DNA of 56,249 bases from Halobellus rufus (GCF_000739575.1 NZ_BBJO01000041.1:1-56249), one strand, 5' to 3'. Numbered from the stretch's first letter, positions 27,982 to 37,727 are shown. The notes: a model not told the origin generated them from the sequence alone. Numbers and translations are program-made.

Positions 27982-29722
27982 CGGCGACTCCCGTTCGCGC
28001 TCCCGCGGCTCTCGCGTCTCCGTGCTCCTCGTCCGCGCCCGCGTCGAACGCGCCGAAATCGACCGTCTCCTCGCTCGCCGCGGGGTCGCCGTCGCGGTTC
28101 ATCGTCGTCGCGTGCAGGTGGTGTTTCAGCATCGCTTGGGAGAGCTGTTCGCCCCACAGCGCGTGGCGCTCTCCCTTCCAGCGCTCCTGATAGAGGTCGT
28201 CGAGCGCCTCGCGGGCGGTCGGTTCGTCGTACTCAGGCACCAGTTCGTTCGCGATGCGATGACAGCAGAACGCGCCCTGACAGTTCCCCATCGACGCTCG
28301 GGTGCGGATTCGGACGGCGTTGAGTTCCGTCCCCGACTGGGAGATGGCGTCGTTGATCTCCGCGCGGGTGACGGCCTCGCACTCGCAGACCGTCGGGTTC
28401 GGACCGTCCCACTCGCCGAGCACGTCGTCGACGCGGGAGCCGAGCCGTTCGGCGCTGCGAAGCCCGACCGGCGAGCGGAGGCCGAACTCGTCCATCCAAT
28501 CGCGGAGGACCGAGAAGTCTTCCGAGCCGGGCAACGGTTCCTCGGCCGTGCGGCACTCGGCGTCGACGCCGAGTTTCTCGCAGACGTGGTCGGCGATGTC
28601 CTCGGCCATCATCCGGTAGGTGGTGAGCTTCCCGCCGACGATGGAGGCCATCCCGGGCAGGCCGTCGCGCTCGTCGTGGTCCAGCAGGAAGAAATCGCGG
28701 GTGATGTCGGTCGGGTCCGCGCTTCCGACTTCGGGGGGCTCGTACAGCGGGCGGACGCCCCAGAAGGAGCGGATCGTCCGGGCGTCCGCGAGCATCGGCA
28801 CGAGTTCCGAAAGGGTGTCGATCATCAGGTCGACCTCCCAGCCCTCCTCGGGGTAGTCCTCGGGGTCCTCGACCTCCTCGTCTGTCGTCCCGAGGATGCA
28901 GGTCGTCTCGTGGGGGACGACGATGTCGGCGTCGCCCTTCGGCCGACAGCGGTTGATGACGGTGTCGACCTGCCGGACGTTCATGATCGTCATCACCCCC
29001 TTCGAGGGCCGGACGGCGACCTCGACGCCGGCCATCTCGCCGATCTGTCCCGCCCACGCGCCGGTCGCGTTGACGACGTAGTCGGCGTACAGCTCCGAGG
29101 TCTCCCCGGGCTCGCCGTGGACGAACGAATCGAGGCCGTCGGCGGATCCCCCGGTGGAGGCGTGTTCGACCTCGACGCCGACGACCTCGCCGTCCTCGAC
29201 GAGGACGTCTGTCACCTCGGCGTGCGTCTCGACGCGCGCCCCGTGTTCGATCGCGTCGGCCGCGTTGGCGACGCAGAGCCGGAACGGGTCGACCGCGCCG
29301 TCGGGCACGCGGATCGCCCGCTGGATGTCCTCGGCGAGATACGGCTCGATCTCGCGGGCCTCCTCGGCTGACAGGACCTCCGCGGGGATGCCGCACTCGC
29401 GGCAGCCCTGCAGTTTCTCCTCGAAGTACTCGTCGTCGTCCTCGGGGCGCTGGACGAACAGGCCGCCGGTCATCTCGACGCAGTGGCTCGCGATCCGTCG
29501 GAGCACGCGGTTCTCCTCGATGCACTCCTCGGCGGACGCCTGATCGGAGACGGCGTAGCGGCCCCCGCTGTGGAGGAGGCCGTGCATCCGCCCGGTCGTC
29601 CCGTGAGTCAGGTTCCCCTTCTCGACGAGGGTGACGTCGACGCCGCGCATCGCGAGGTCCCGCGCGATGCCGCAACCGGTCGAGCCCCCGCCGAGCACGA
29701 GGACGCTCGGCGTTTCACTCAT
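27968..29722 (-). CDS. glpA: Anaerobic-type glycerol-3-phosphate dehydrogenase subunit A
   Basis: 584-aa FAD subunit oxidising glycerol-3-phosphate to dihydroxyacetone phosphate. The Rossmann motif [21 protein letters not shown] is at 7-27, and [17 protein letters not shown] is the flavin/substrate region. The C-terminal BFD-like [2Fe-2S] domain has CECEAV and GNCQGAFCC. An acidic C-terminal tail follows (about 550-584). First gene of glpABC, which in haloarchaea feeds glycerol carbon (for example from Dunaliella) into central metabolism. No glycerol kinase gene is in the window. The spacer to the phosphatase gene (29723-29861) is the divergent promoter. Confidence 0.95.
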   Translation of the reverse strand: MSETPSVLVLGGGSTGCGIARDLAMRGVDVTLVEKGNLTHGTTGRMHGLLHSGGRYAVSDQASAEECIEENRVLRRIASHCVEMTGGLFVQRPEDDDEYFEEKLQGCRECGIPAEVLSAEEAREIEPYLAEDIQRAIRVPDGAVDPFRLCVANAADAIEHGARVETHAEVTDVLVEDGEVVGVEVEHASTGGSADGLDSFVHGEPGETSELYADYVVNATGAWAGQIGEMAGVEVAVRPSKGVMTIMNVRQVDTVINRCRPKGDADIVVPHETTCILGTTDEEVEDPEDYPEEGWEVDLMIDTLSELVPMLADARTIRSFWGVRPLYEPPEVGSADPTDITRDFFLLDHDERDGLPGMASIVGGKLTTYRMMAEDIADHVCEKLGVDAECRTAEEPLPGSEDFSVLRDWMDEFGLRSPVGLRSAERLGSRVDDVLGEWDGPNPTVCECEAVTRAEINDAISQSGTELNAVRIRTRASMGNCQGAFCCHRIANELVPEYDEPTAREALDDLYQERWKGERHALWGEQLSQAMLKHHLHATTMNRDGDPAASEETVDFGAFDAGADEEHGDARAAGARTGVADGDS

Positions 29723-29861
29723 TCACGTTTCGAAGTTTGTCAGCACATACTTTACTGTAGCGCTGCCGGCACCAGTCAGAATATATCCGGCCGGGCTCCG
29801 GCCGCGTAACCGGTCCGCGTCGAGCGGTGGGTCTTTGGTTCCGCGTCTCTAACCCGCGGCG

Positions 29862-30542
29862 ATGACTGCCGAGACGCCCCCGCTCGCACTCGACATCGAC
29901 GGAACGCTCACCGACGGAACGGGCCGCCTCGACCCGCGCACGTTCGAGTACCTCCAAGCGTGGAACGCGCCGGTCGTCCTCGCGACCGGGAAGGCGTTCC
30001 CCTACCCGGTGAGCCTCTCGCATTACCTCGGCCTCGAACAGAACGTGATCGCCGAGAACGGCGGCGTCGTCCTCGCCGACGGTGCGGTCTCCTATCAGGG
30101 CGACAGAGAGCGCGCGCAGGCGGCGGCGGACGCCTTCGTCGAGCGCGGCGGCGACCTCGGATGGGGCGAGTTCGACGCGATCAACGAGTGGCGTCGGACC
30201 GAGATCGCGGTGAACCTCGACGCCGACGAGGACCTGCTCCGGTCGGTCGCCGCGGAGTTCGACCTCGACGTCTTCGACACGGGCTACGCGTACCACGTCA
30301 AGACGCCGGGCGTCGAGAAGGGGACGGGGCTGAAGGCCGTCGCCACCGCGATCGGATACGAGCCCGAGGACTTCGTCGCGATCGGCGACAGCGAGAACGA
30401 CGTGTCGACCTTCTCGGTCGCCGGTCGGTCCTTCGCCGTCGCGAACGCCGACCCGGCCGCGCGCGAGGCGGCCGACGTCGTCGTCGAGAAGTCCTACTTC
30501 GACGGGACGGCGTCGGTGTTGGAATCGCTCGCCGGGGAGTAG
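29862..30542 (+). CDS. Phosphoglycolate phosphatase, archaeal HAD type
   Basis: 226-aa HAD hydrolase. Motif I is DIDGTLTDG with the nucleophile at Asp11 and the acid at Asp13. Motif III and IV follow, KGTGLKAVA and GDSENDVSTF. The cap region (AENGGVVLADG) is of the Cof/archaeal phosphoglycolate phosphatase kind. It removes 2-phosphoglycolate formed by side reactions; the substrate is by family inference. Divergent from glpA, with no sign of co-regulation. Confidence 0.88.
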   Translation: MTAETPPLALDIDGTLTDGTGRLDPRTFEYLQAWNAPVVLATGKAFPYPVSLSHYLGLEQNVIAENGGVVLADGAVSYQGDRERAQAAADAFVERGGDLGWGEFDAINEWRRTEIAVNLDADEDLLRSVAAEFDLDVFDTGYAYHVKTPGVEKGTGLKAVATAIGYEPEDFVAIGDSENDVSTFSVAGRSFAVANADPAAREAADVVVEKSYFDGTASVLESLAGE

Positions 30543-30572
30543 GTCGCCGAGAGCTGACCCGGGCGACCTCGG

Positions 30573-30767
30573 TCAGACCTCGACGCTGTCGGGCTCGAAC
30601 GGCACGAACGTGCCGTTGATGTCCCACTCGTGGATGCAGTAGGGGCTGCCGACGGACGCGTCGTCCTCGGCGGCGAGCTGCCACGATCCGACGTCCTCGG
30701 CCCAGACTTCGGTGCGACCGCAGCGCTCACAGGTCCGCTCAGTCGGGAATCGGAGTGTCGGTGCCAT
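30573..30767 (-). CDS. HEWD-family small zinc-ribbon protein
   Basis: 64 aa. The CERCGR motif provides one Cys pair. The second half has YCIHEWDINGTFVPFEPD, whose HEWD string names a haloarchaeal family. A third cysteine plus the His could complete a metal site, but this is inference. Function unknown. The start at 30767 (MAPTLRFPTERTC) was preferred over the longer open frame because homologous haloarchaeal proteins are this short. Confidence 0.7.
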   Translation of the reverse strand: MAPTLRFPTERTCERCGRTEVWAEDVGSWQLAAEDDASVGSPYCIHEWDINGTFVPFEPDSVEV

Positions 30768-30871
30768 CTCGATTCCATCCTCGTGGCCGACCCGGATAAC
30801 CTTGACTGACGCGGCAGTGTGTCTCCCGTCCATTGCGTGCGTCTTTTGGCCGTACCGTTCGTAGCCGTCCT

Positions 30872-31426
30872 ATGGGATTCCACACGTTCGACGTCGAACG
30901 GGCTGAAGCGCTCGAAGACGCGGGGAGATACCGCTTCTGCTCCCGCGAGGAACTGCTCGGTGCGATCGACCCGTCGGCGGACGACGTCGTCGCCGACGTC
31001 GGCAGCGGGACCGGGTTCTACACCGACGAGGTCGCGCCGTTCGTCGAGCGGATGTACGCCGTCGACGTGCAGCCCGAGATGCACGAACACTACCGGGAGA
31101 AGGGCGCGCCAGAGAACGTCGAGTTCGTGACCGCCGGGGCCACGTCGCTCCCGCTTTCGGACGACGAACTCGACGCAGCGTTCTCGACGATGACCTACCA
31201 CGAGTTCGCCGACGACGCGGCTCTCGAAGAGCTCGCGCGCGTGGTCCGACCCGGCGGCCGCGTGGTCACGCTCGATTGGTCGCGGTCGGGGACGGGCGAC
31301 GACGGCCCGCCGATGGACGAGCGCTTCGCGCTCGGCGACGCCGTCGACGCGTTCGAGTCGGCCGGCTTCACGACCGTCCGTGGGGAGACCAGAAAAGAAA
31401 CGTTCGTTCACGTCTGCACCAGATAA
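30872..31426 (+). CDS. Class I SAM-dependent methyltransferase
   Basis: 184 aa. The S-adenosylmethionine motif is VVADVGSGTGFYTDEVAPF (about 39-57), with an acidic end of strand 2 (AVDVQPEMHE) and the post-motif MTYHEFADD. RVVRPGGRVVTLDWS is the usual LxPGG strand. UbiE/Methyltransf_11 type with an unknown substrate. A hairpin and an AT-rich stretch follow the stop. Confidence 0.87.
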   Translation: MGFHTFDVERAEALEDAGRYRFCSREELLGAIDPSADDVVADVGSGTGFYTDEVAPFVERMYAVDVQPEMHEHYREKGAPENVEFVTAGATSLPLSDDELDAAFSTMTYHEFADDAALEELARVVRPGGRVVTLDWSRSGTGDDGPPMDERFALGDAVDAFESAGFTTVRGETRKETFVHVCTR

Positions 31427-31435
31427 GAGCAATAT

Positions 31436-31457
31436 TATTCTGCATCTGTCCAGAATA
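31436..31457 (+). terminator. Hairpin after the methyltransferase gene
   Basis: tattctg/cagaata form a 7-bp stem with an 8-nt loop 10 nt after the stop, in an AT-rich patch (31427-31500). This could end the transcript. It could also belong to the promoter of the zinc-ribbon gene, whose TATA-like gtatatcagg is at 31491-31500. Confidence 0.35.
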
Positions 31458-31536
31458 TTAGGAACATTGGAGCATCAGGGTCTCATTTTGGTATATCAGG
31501 ACAACGGTTAACCGTGCTTGTACATCGCTAGCAGGT

Positions 31537-31686
31537 ATGGTGATATACAACGGACGTGTCGACCCATACTCCCCCGAAGAGAGCCGCTACGAGTGTCTCT
31601 CCTGCGGTGCGCGCACCGACAGCGGCGGCCGCTGTGAGAACTGCGACAGCGAGTCGCTCGTGAACATCGCCGTCCCGCGGGAGTGA
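31537..31686 (+). CDS. Small zinc-ribbon protein (DUF7129/rubrerythrin-like)
   Basis: 49 aa. It starts at MVIYNGRVDPYSPEE and contains two CxxC knuckles: ECLSC and RCENC. This matches the very short haloarchaeal DUF7129 / rubrerythrin-like zinc-binding proteins (family named from memory). Four Cys with a 13-residue spacer (GARTDSGGR...) suggest one zinc ribbon. The TATA-like gtatatcagg is about 40 nt upstream of the ATG. Function unknown. Confidence 0.7.
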   Translation: MVIYNGRVDPYSPEESRYECLSCGARTDSGGRCENCDSESLVNIAVPRE

Positions 31687-31898
31687 TCGAGCGGCGAACG
31701 GCAACCATCGGCGGACCGGACGGCGGCGTCACCCGTGACCGAGTGACCGTGTACGCCCCGCGTTCGCCGACACGACGTATCTGAGCGTCCGACCGGCCGT
31801 GTCGCCGGGGGACGGACCGCCTGGTTCGTCCGTCGGGGCAGGTCACCGTCACGGTCGGCCATCCTGCGGCTGTTCTCCTAGCCCGTCTGCGTTCCGGA
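31687..31898. other. Intergenic spacer, nothing recognised
   Basis: 212 bp between the zinc-ribbon gene and the end of the DUF368 gene. No ORF with codon-like composition, no hairpin of note and no promoter element stand out. Confidence 0.5.
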
Positions 31899-32941
31899 TC
31901 AGTCCCGTTCTCCAGACTCCTCGCCGTCGATGTCGGCGATCCCGGTGTAGCGATCCAGTAGCCACACGAGGAGCGCGCCGACGACCGCGGCCGCGGCGAA
32001 CACGGCGACTGCGGTCGGCGTCCACGCGCGGCCGAGCTCCGCCAGCTGGTCGCCGGTTCTGACGACGGGGGCGCGGAGCGCGCCGACGATCAAGGCGACG
32101 AGGAACACGAGCGTCGCCTGCCGGGCGCGCTCCAGCGCCCAGCGGACCGCGTGCGCGACGGTGAACAGGCCGACGAACGCGCCCGCGACGAACGCGATCA
32201 CGACGACGCCGTTCTCGCGTACCGGCGCGAACGGCCCGCCTGTCACGAGTCCGAGCAGCCCGTCGACGAACGACGACAGCGTGCCGGTCATGTACTCGTA
32301 CTGGCCGAGGATGATGAGCAGGAGCGATCCCGAGATACCCGGCAGGATCATCGCGCTGACGGCGACCGCGCCGGCGAAGACGGTCACGGCGAGTCCGTCG
32401 GTCAGCGTCGCGGCCGCGCGACCGGAGACGACGAACGCGAGCGAGAACCCGAGGACTGCCGCGGCGGCGCGGGGCCGGGTGTCGACCTCGACCTCCGAGA
32501 AGAGCACCCACGCGGACGCGGCGATCAGCCCGAAGAAGAAGCCGAACGTGAGGACCGGCCGGGTTACGATCCCGACGTGGACGACCCGCGTGACGGTCAC
32601 GATCGCGGTCGCGATGCCAGCGCCGAGCGCGAGCAGGAACCCGGCGTCGACCGCGCGGAGCGCGTCGGCGGCATCGTCGCGACGGCCGGGGAGCGGAGCG
32701 AGCAGCACGGCGACGATCCGCGCGGGCGAGACGGCCGTGATCGCACCGATCAGCCGCTCTAGATACCCACGACGAGCGCGATTGTCCCTCCCGAGACGCC
32801 GGGGACGGCGTCCGCCGCGCCCATACAGATCCCCTTCAGATAGACGATCAGCCACGTCGTCCCGACGGCGGATTCGCGGGTCGTCGCGGCCTCGCGAGAC
32901 AGGTCTACGGTCCCGCGGGCGTCGTCTCCGTCTTTCGACAT
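31899..32941 (-). pseudogene. DUF368 membrane protein gene with a frameshift
   Basis: The gene begins at 32941 with MSKDGDDARGTVD and reads to GGTIALVVGI, the N-terminal core of DUF368 (YLKGICMGAADAVPGVSGGT), then hits a stop at 32759-32761. The next frame resumes at once with YLERLIGAITAVSP and runs through about nine hydrophobic segments, including AVSAMILPGISGSLLL, to the end at 31899. Restoring one base after ggtatcta on the coding strand gives GIYERLIGA, the expected family join. So one base is missing near 32762. It could be a real loss of function or an assembly error. DUF368 members are multi-pass proteins (recently named polyprenyl-phosphate transporters). Confidence 0.85.
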
Positions 32942-33103
32942 AGCCTACCGTTCGTCGCCCCCCTACTCCGGGTTTTCGCTTCCGGTTCCGAGTCGTCACA
33001 GAACCGACAGCACTGTCACCTGCGAACCAGCGGCTGCGAACCACCGCCGTCGACGACGACGCGGACGCGAAAATTGAAACGGGAGGACGGCGACGGTTCG
33101 CGT

Positions 33104-34396
33104 ATGCAACTGAGCATCGTCGGCAGCGGCTACGTCGGCACGACGATCGCGGCCTGCTTCGCGGAGGTCGGCCACGACGTGGTCAACGTCGACATCGACG
33201 AGGAGATCGTCGCCTCGCTCAACGCGGGCGACGCGCCGATCCACGAACCCGGCCTCGACGACCTCGTCGCCGAACACGCCGGCGACCGCCTGCGCGCTAC
33301 GACCGACTACGGGGCCGTCCGCGACACCGACGTCACGTTCCTCGCGCTTCCGACACCCTCCGAGGCAGACGGGCACATCGACCTCTCGATTATGAAAGCC
33401 GGCGCGCGCTCGCTCGGCGCGGCGCTCGCGGAGAAGGACGGACACCACCTCGTCGTCACGAAGAGCACCGTCGTCCCGACGACGACCGAGGAGGTGATCG
33501 CGCCGATTCTCGCCGCGGAGTCGGGGAAGACGCTCGGCGGTGATCTCGACGTCGGGATGAATCCCGAGTTCCTGCGCGAGGGCAGCGCGGTCGAGGACTT
33601 CCTCGACCCCGACAAGGTCGTCCTCGGCTCCGAGACCGAGCGCGGGGCTAGCCTCCTCCGCGACGTGTTCGACCCGCTCGTCGCGCAGGCCGACGACCCG
33701 CCGGTCGTCGAGACGGGCGTCGCCGAGGCCGAGATGATCAAGTACGCGAACAACGGCTTTCTCGCGGCGAAGATCTCGCTGGCGAACGACATCGCGAACA
33801 TCTGTAAGGAGTACGGAATCGATTCCGAGGAGGTCCTCTCGGCCATCGGCCTCGATCACCGCATCGGCTCGTCGTTCCTCGGCGCGGGCGTCGGTTGGGG
33901 CGGGAGCTGCTTCCCGAAGGACGTCGCCGCGATCATCGCCGCGGCCCGGGACGTCGGCTACGACCCCGCGATGCTCGAGGCGGCCGTCGAGGTCAACGAC
34001 CGCCAGCCGGTGCGGTTGCTCGAACGACTCCGCGACCACGTCGACCCCGACGGCGCGCGGGTCGCGGTGCTCGGCCTCGCGTTCAAGCCCGGCACCGACG
34101 ACGTCCGGAACTCCCGAGCCATCCCGCTGGTCGAGGCGCTCCTCGACGCGAACGCCGACGTCGTCGGTTACGACCCCGTCGCCACGGAGAACTTCCGCGA
34201 GACGTTCCCCGGCATCGACTACGCAGACTCGGCCGAGTCGGCGCTCGACGGCGCCGACGCCGCGCTCGTCGTCACCGACTGGCCGGAGTTCGCCGACCTC
34301 GACTCTGCGTTCGACTCGATGTCGACGCCGGTCGTCGTCGACGGTCGCCGGATCGTGACCCGCCGGGACGGCATCGTCTACGAATCGCTGGTCTGA
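33104..34396 (+). CDS. UDP-glucose/nucleotide-sugar 6-dehydrogenase
   Basis: 430-aa NAD-dependent enzyme that oxidises UDP-hexose to UDP-hexuronic acid. The N-terminal dinucleotide motif is IVGSGYVGTTIAACFAEVGH. The catalytic Cys lies in GVGWGGSCFPKDV, and KYANNGFLAAKISLANDI is the central helix. The C-terminal domain has LGLAFKPGTDDVRNSRAIPL. AglM of Haloferax volcanii has this role in N-glycosylation; here no sugar cluster surrounds it. Start at 33104 (MQLSIVGSGY). Confidence 0.93.
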   Translation: MQLSIVGSGYVGTTIAACFAEVGHDVVNVDIDEEIVASLNAGDAPIHEPGLDDLVAEHAGDRLRATTDYGAVRDTDVTFLALPTPSEADGHIDLSIMKAGARSLGAALAEKDGHHLVVTKSTVVPTTTEEVIAPILAAESGKTLGGDLDVGMNPEFLREGSAVEDFLDPDKVVLGSETERGASLLRDVFDPLVAQADDPPVVETGVAEAEMIKYANNGFLAAKISLANDIANICKEYGIDSEEVLSAIGLDHRIGSSFLGAGVGWGGSCFPKDVAAIIAAARDVGYDPAMLEAAVEVNDRQPVRLLERLRDHVDPDGARVAVLGLAFKPGTDDVRNSRAIPLVEALLDANADVVGYDPVATENFRETFPGIDYADSAESALDGADAALVVTDWPEFADLDSAFDSMSTPVVVDGRRIVTRRDGIVYESLV

Positions 34397-34436
34397 TCTG
34401 GTCGTCTCGGCGGGCCTCGACGTTTCGAAGCGGACG

Positions 34437-34727
34437 CTAAGCGTGGCCCACCCACCGCTTGAGCCGCGGGTAGGTAACGCAGATGCCGACCCACGCGACG
34501 TACCACGCGAAGATGAACAGGAAGACGAGTGCGGTCGTCGAGAGCACGCCGAACCCGTGGGTCAGATCGATCAGTGCTGGAAACGAGACGGCGAATCCGA
34601 CGGTAACGAGGAGTCCTCCGAGGAGGAACTCCAAGTACGTCGAAAGCGTGTTGCGCTCGGCGTCCGCTTCGAGACCGCCTCGCGGACGGCGATCGCCCCG
34701 TGTGGGCTCCGGTGCGACCATCCACAT
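34437..34727 (-). CDS. Small membrane protein, unknown function
   Basis: Up to 96 aa. A charged N-terminus (RGDRRPRGGLEADAER) is followed by two hydrophobic segments (about 31-52 and 57-86). A second ATG at 34721 is possible. The TATA-like element is close (about 10 nt) to the first ATG, so the true start may be further in. I do not recognise the family. Confidence 0.55.
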   Translation of the reverse strand: MWMVAPEPTRGDRRPRGGLEADAERNTLSTYLEFLLGGLLVTVGFAVSFPALIDLTHGFGVLSTTALVFLFIFAWYVAWVGICVTYPRLKRWVGHA

Positions 34728-34730
34728 CCC

Positions 34731-34757
34731 TCACATAAATATAACGGTCGTATGTGA
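34731..34757. promoter_or_regulatory. Palindrome flanking a TATA-like core
   Basis: tcacata (34731-34737) and tatgtga (34751-34757) are perfect inverted repeats around a 13-nt AT-rich centre (aatataacggtcg). It lies next to the promoter of the small membrane gene and upstream of the OBG-type GTPase gene. It resembles a dimeric regulator site overlapping the promoter. Confidence 0.4.
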
Positions 34758-34864
34758 TAAATACCTATCCGTCGTCCCGCATCTCGGGGGCGTCGCTCCA
34801 GCGACCCCGACCGTCGAGCGCAAAGACGGAAACGTACTTCCGGGACTCGGCCGTGGGTCCCGGT

Positions 34865-36040
34865 ATGCTCTCGGTTGCGCTCGCCGGCAAGCCCAACGCG
34901 GGCAAGTCTACCTTCTACAAGGCCGCGACGATGGCCGACGTCGACGTCGGCAACTACCCGTTCACGACGATCGACCCAAACCGTGGCGTGACCCACGCGC
35001 GGACGCGCTGTCCCTGCCTCGATCGCGAGGAGCGCTGCGGCAACTGCGAGGACGGCGTCCGCTACGTCCCGGTCGAACTGCTCGACGTGGCGGGGCTCGT
35101 CCCCGGCGCGCACGAGGGGCGGGGGCTCGGCAACCAGTTCCTCGACGCGCTCACCGACGCCGACGTGATCCTCGCGGTCGTCGACGCCGCGGGCGGGACG
35201 AACGAGGAGGGCGAGCCCGTCGAGGTGGGCACCTACGACCCCGTCGAGGAGGCCGACTTCGTCGAGGAGGAGCTCGAACAGTGGCTCGTCGGCATCATCG
35301 AGCGCAACTGGGAGAGCGTCGTCCGGAAGTCGCGCTCGCCCGATTTCGACATCGACGAGGCTTTGACAGAGATGCTGACCGGCTTCGGCGCGACCGAATA
35401 CGACGTCGCGGCGTCGCTGCGCGCGCTCGATTACCCCGACGACCCCCAGCAGTGGGCCGACGAGGACAAGGAGCGACTCGCTCGCGACATCCGACAGCGG
35501 ACGAAACCCATCGTCCTCGTCGCCAACAAGGCCGACGTCGCCCCGCCTGAGAACCTCCGACGCCTCGCCGAGTCGGACAAGCCCGTCGTCCCGACGACCG
35601 CGGACGGCGAACTCGCGCTGCGGAACGCGGCCGAGGCGGGCGTCGTCGACTACCTCCCCGGCGACGAGGACTTCGACGTCGTCGGCGAGGTCTCCGACGC
35701 GCAGAGGCAGGGGCTCGAGAAGATCCGCGAGGTGTTAGCCGAGCACGGCGGCACCGGGGTCCAGCAGGCGATCAACACCGCCGTCTACGACGTCCTCGAT
35801 ATGGTCACGGCGTATCCGGTCCAGAACGAGACGAAGTGGACCGACGGCACGGGTGAAATGCTGCCCGACGCCTTCTTGCTCGCCCGCGGGTCGACGCCGA
35901 AGGACCTCGCCTTCGCGGTCCACTCCGACATCGGCGAGGGCTACCTCCACGCGGTCGACGCCCGCTCGAAGCGCCGGATCGCCGAGGATTACGAACTCGA
36001 CGAGGGCGACGTGATCAAGATCGTGAGCACGGCGTCGTAG
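34865..36040 (+). CDS. OBG/YchF-type GTPase
   Basis: 391-aa GTP-binding protein. G1 is [10 protein letters not shown] (about 7-16), G3 is [11 protein letters not shown]4 is ANKAD. A C-terminal TGS-like domain (about 310-391) ends with [13 protein letters not shown]. Two Cys-rich stretches (RCPCL, RCGNC) follow the G1/G2 region, as in archaeal YchF/OBG relatives. Likely a ribosome-associated or translation-related GTPase. Start [11 protein letters not shown] at 34865. Confidence 0.9.
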   Translation: MLSVALAGKPNAGKSTFYKAATMADVDVGNYPFTTIDPNRGVTHARTRCPCLDREERCGNCEDGVRYVPVELLDVAGLVPGAHEGRGLGNQFLDALTDADVILAVVDAAGGTNEEGEPVEVGTYDPVEEADFVEEELEQWLVGIIERNWESVVRKSRSPDFDIDEALTEMLTGFGATEYDVAASLRALDYPDDPQQWADEDKERLARDIRQRTKPIVLVANKADVAPPENLRRLAESDKPVVPTTADGELALRNAAEAGVVDYLPGDEDFDVVGEVSDAQRQGLEKIREVLAEHGGTGVQQAINTAVYDVLDMVTAYPVQNETKWTDGTGEMLPDAFLLARGSTPKDLAFAVHSDIGEGYLHAVDARSKRRIAEDYELDEGDVIKIVSTAS

Positions 36041-36099
36041 CGGTCGACGTCAGTCGAACCCACGCTGTTACACTCGGCCGTCCGGAGACATTGATCCAC

Positions 36100-36450
36100 T
36101 CAGTCGCTTCTCACGACGTTTAGCAGGCTTTCTACCGCATTGGTCGTTGCTTGACCTTTGATCGTCTGCACATACGTCGCAAAGATGAGCGCACCGGAGA
36201 CTAGCCCGAGGAGCCCCAACCCGAGTAACGGGAGTAGATGTGCCGCCATATTTTCCGACCCAGCGACGAGGACGATATCGACCAGTATCAGGACGGCTCC
36301 GAGGGTATACAGTCCCATCGGAACCTTCAGCACTCCCAGTTGGGTTTTCGCTCCACCGGACAGGAGGTCCGTGCTTCTGGCGTTTTTGATCATCACTGCT
36401 GGCCCCACGATGAGGGCGATGGCAGCCACCAACTGTAAAGCAAATACCAT
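36100..36450 (-). CDS. Four-helix membrane protein, unknown, in a low-GC patch
   Basis: 116 aa with about four hydrophobic segments (FALQLVAAIALIVGPAVMI, GLYTLGAVLILVDIVLVA, LLPLLGLGLLGLVSGALIF and part of the C-terminus). I do not recognise it. The gene uses many AT-ending codons, and one counted 60-bp line is 52% GC, while neighbours are near two-thirds. The upstream spacer (36451-36605) is AT-rich and contains a T10 run at 36497-36506. This suggests recent transfer. A TATA-like aattttatc lies about 25 nt upstream of the ATG, consistent with leaderless transcription. Confidence 0.6.
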   Translation of the reverse strand: MVFALQLVAAIALIVGPAVMIKNARSTDLLSGGAKTQLGVLKVPMGLYTLGAVLILVDIVLVAGSENMAAHLLPLLGLGLLGLVSGALIFATYVQTIKGQATTNAVESLLNVVRSD

Positions 36451-36605
36451 ATCCGGTGATTCTGTTTAGTTGATAAAATTGTTATGGTTCATTATGTTTT
36501 TTTTTTCCTTGATCTAACAAGGCAGCGTCGTAAAATCACCGAACGTCCCGGCTGAAATATCTATGACGCACTCACGCTTCCGGCTTGGCGTCGTCTAACG
36601 GCCCA
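36451..36605. other. AT-rich intergenic patch with poly-T run
   Basis: One counted 60-bp line (36481-36540) is 35% GC. It holds a run of ten T (36497-36506) and a short hairpin ccttg/caagg (36507-36522). It probably contains the promoter of the leftward membrane gene; no other gene is seen. Confidence 0.5.
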
Positions 36606-37727
36606 TCACACGACGGCGTCGTGCGCCTCAGCCATCACGTCGAGCGCCTCGTACAGCGACTCCTCGTCGGTCGCGTAGGACAGTCGAGCGTATCCCTTCC
36701 CGTGCTCGCCGAACGCCTCGCCGGGGACGATCACGACGCCGCGGTCGAGACACTCGTCGACGAAGCCCTCGGGGACCTCCGGCATACAGTAGAACGCCCC
36801 GCCGGGGACCGGCACGTCGAGGCCGATGTCGACGAGGCCGTCGACGACGATGTCGCGGCGGCGCTGGAAGGAGTCGGTCATCTCGTCGACCTGATCCTGC
36901 GGGCCCGTGAGGGCCGCCTCGGCGGCGAACTGCGAGGGAGCCGACGCGCAAGCCTGCGCGTACTGGTGGACGCGGAGCATCCGTTCGATCCGTCGCGTCG
37001 AGGAGACCACCCAGCCGAGCCGCCAGCCGGTCATCGAGTAGAGTTTGGACGCCGAGTTGACGACGACCACGTTGTCGGTGTCGGCGAACTCGATCGGCGA
37101 GCGGAACTCGCCGTCGAAGACGGTGTACTCGTAGACCTCGTCGGAGATGCAGAGGACGTCGTGTTCGTCGGCGATGCGGGCGAACTCGCGGACGTCCTCG
37201 GGCGGGGAGACCGCTCCGGTCGGGTTGCCGGGGCTGTTGACGACGAAGGCGACGGTGTCGTCGGTGATCGCCTCCTCGACCGCCGCGGGATCGATCGTCA
37301 GATCGTCGCGGAGCGGCACCGGAACGGGCGTCCCGCCCGTGAGTTTCGTGAGCGCGTCGTAGGAGACGAACCCCGGGTCCGGGATGATGACCTCGTCGCC
37401 GGCGTCGACGTGGGCCTCTAGGGCGATGTGCAGCGCCTCCGATCCGCCGGCGGTGGCGATGACGTCGCCGGGGTCGACGTCGACGCCCTGGTCGCGGGCG
37501 TGCTTGTCGGCGATCGCCTCGCGGAGCGACTCCATCCCCTTGTTCTCCGTGTAGCCGTCCGCGCGTCCCTCGGTGATGGCCTCGGCGGCCGCCCGGCGGG
37601 CGTGCGCGGGAGCCGAAAAGTCCGGCTGTCCCAGTCCGAGGTTGATCGCGTCCTCACCCGCGGCCTCGAACACCTCGCGGATTCCGCTGATGGACACCTG
37701 CTCGACTCGTTCCGAAAAGTGTACCAT
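36606..37727 (-). CDS. Pyridoxal-phosphate aminotransferase, class I/II
   Basis: 373-aa fold-type I aminotransferase. NSPGNPTG is at 164-171, the PLP lysine is Lys228 in NSASKLYSMTGWRLGW, and the N-terminal segment has LGLGQPDFSAP. It resembles aspartate or aromatic aminotransferases; the substrate is not resolved. The start MVHFSERVEQVS (37727) was chosen because the upstream open frame is unlike the family. It is divergent from the ABC importer operon, with 237 bp between the starts and no evident gene in between. Confidence 0.9.
   Translation of the reverse strand: MVHFSERVEQVSISGIREVFEAAGEDAINLGLGQPDFSAPAHARRAAAEAITEGRADGYTENKGMESLREAIADKHARDQGVDVDPGDVIATAGGSEALHIALEAHVDAGDEVIIPDPGFVSYDALTKLTGGTPVPVPLRDDLTIDPAAVEEAITDDTVAFVVNSPGNPTGAVSPPEDVREFARIADEHDVLCISDEVYEYTVFDGEFRSPIEFADTDNVVVVNSASKLYSMTGWRLGWVVSSTRRIERMLRVHQYAQACASAPSQFAAEAALTGPQDQVDEMTDSFQRRRDIVVDGLVDIGLDVPVPGGAFYCMPEVPEGFVDECLDRGVVIVPGEAFGEHGKGYARLSYATDEESLYEALDVMAEAHDAVV

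Noticed and set aside
25288..28323. Long open frame on the + strand over glpC-glpB-glpA
   Set aside because: It is antisense to the clear glpABC genes and has only the Arg/Ala/Gly/Val-rich composition of a shadow frame in GC-rich DNA.
32756..32766. Programmed frameshift in DUF368
   Set aside because: No slippery heptamer, pseudoknot or known archaeal precedent; a simple one-base deletion or sequencing error explains it.
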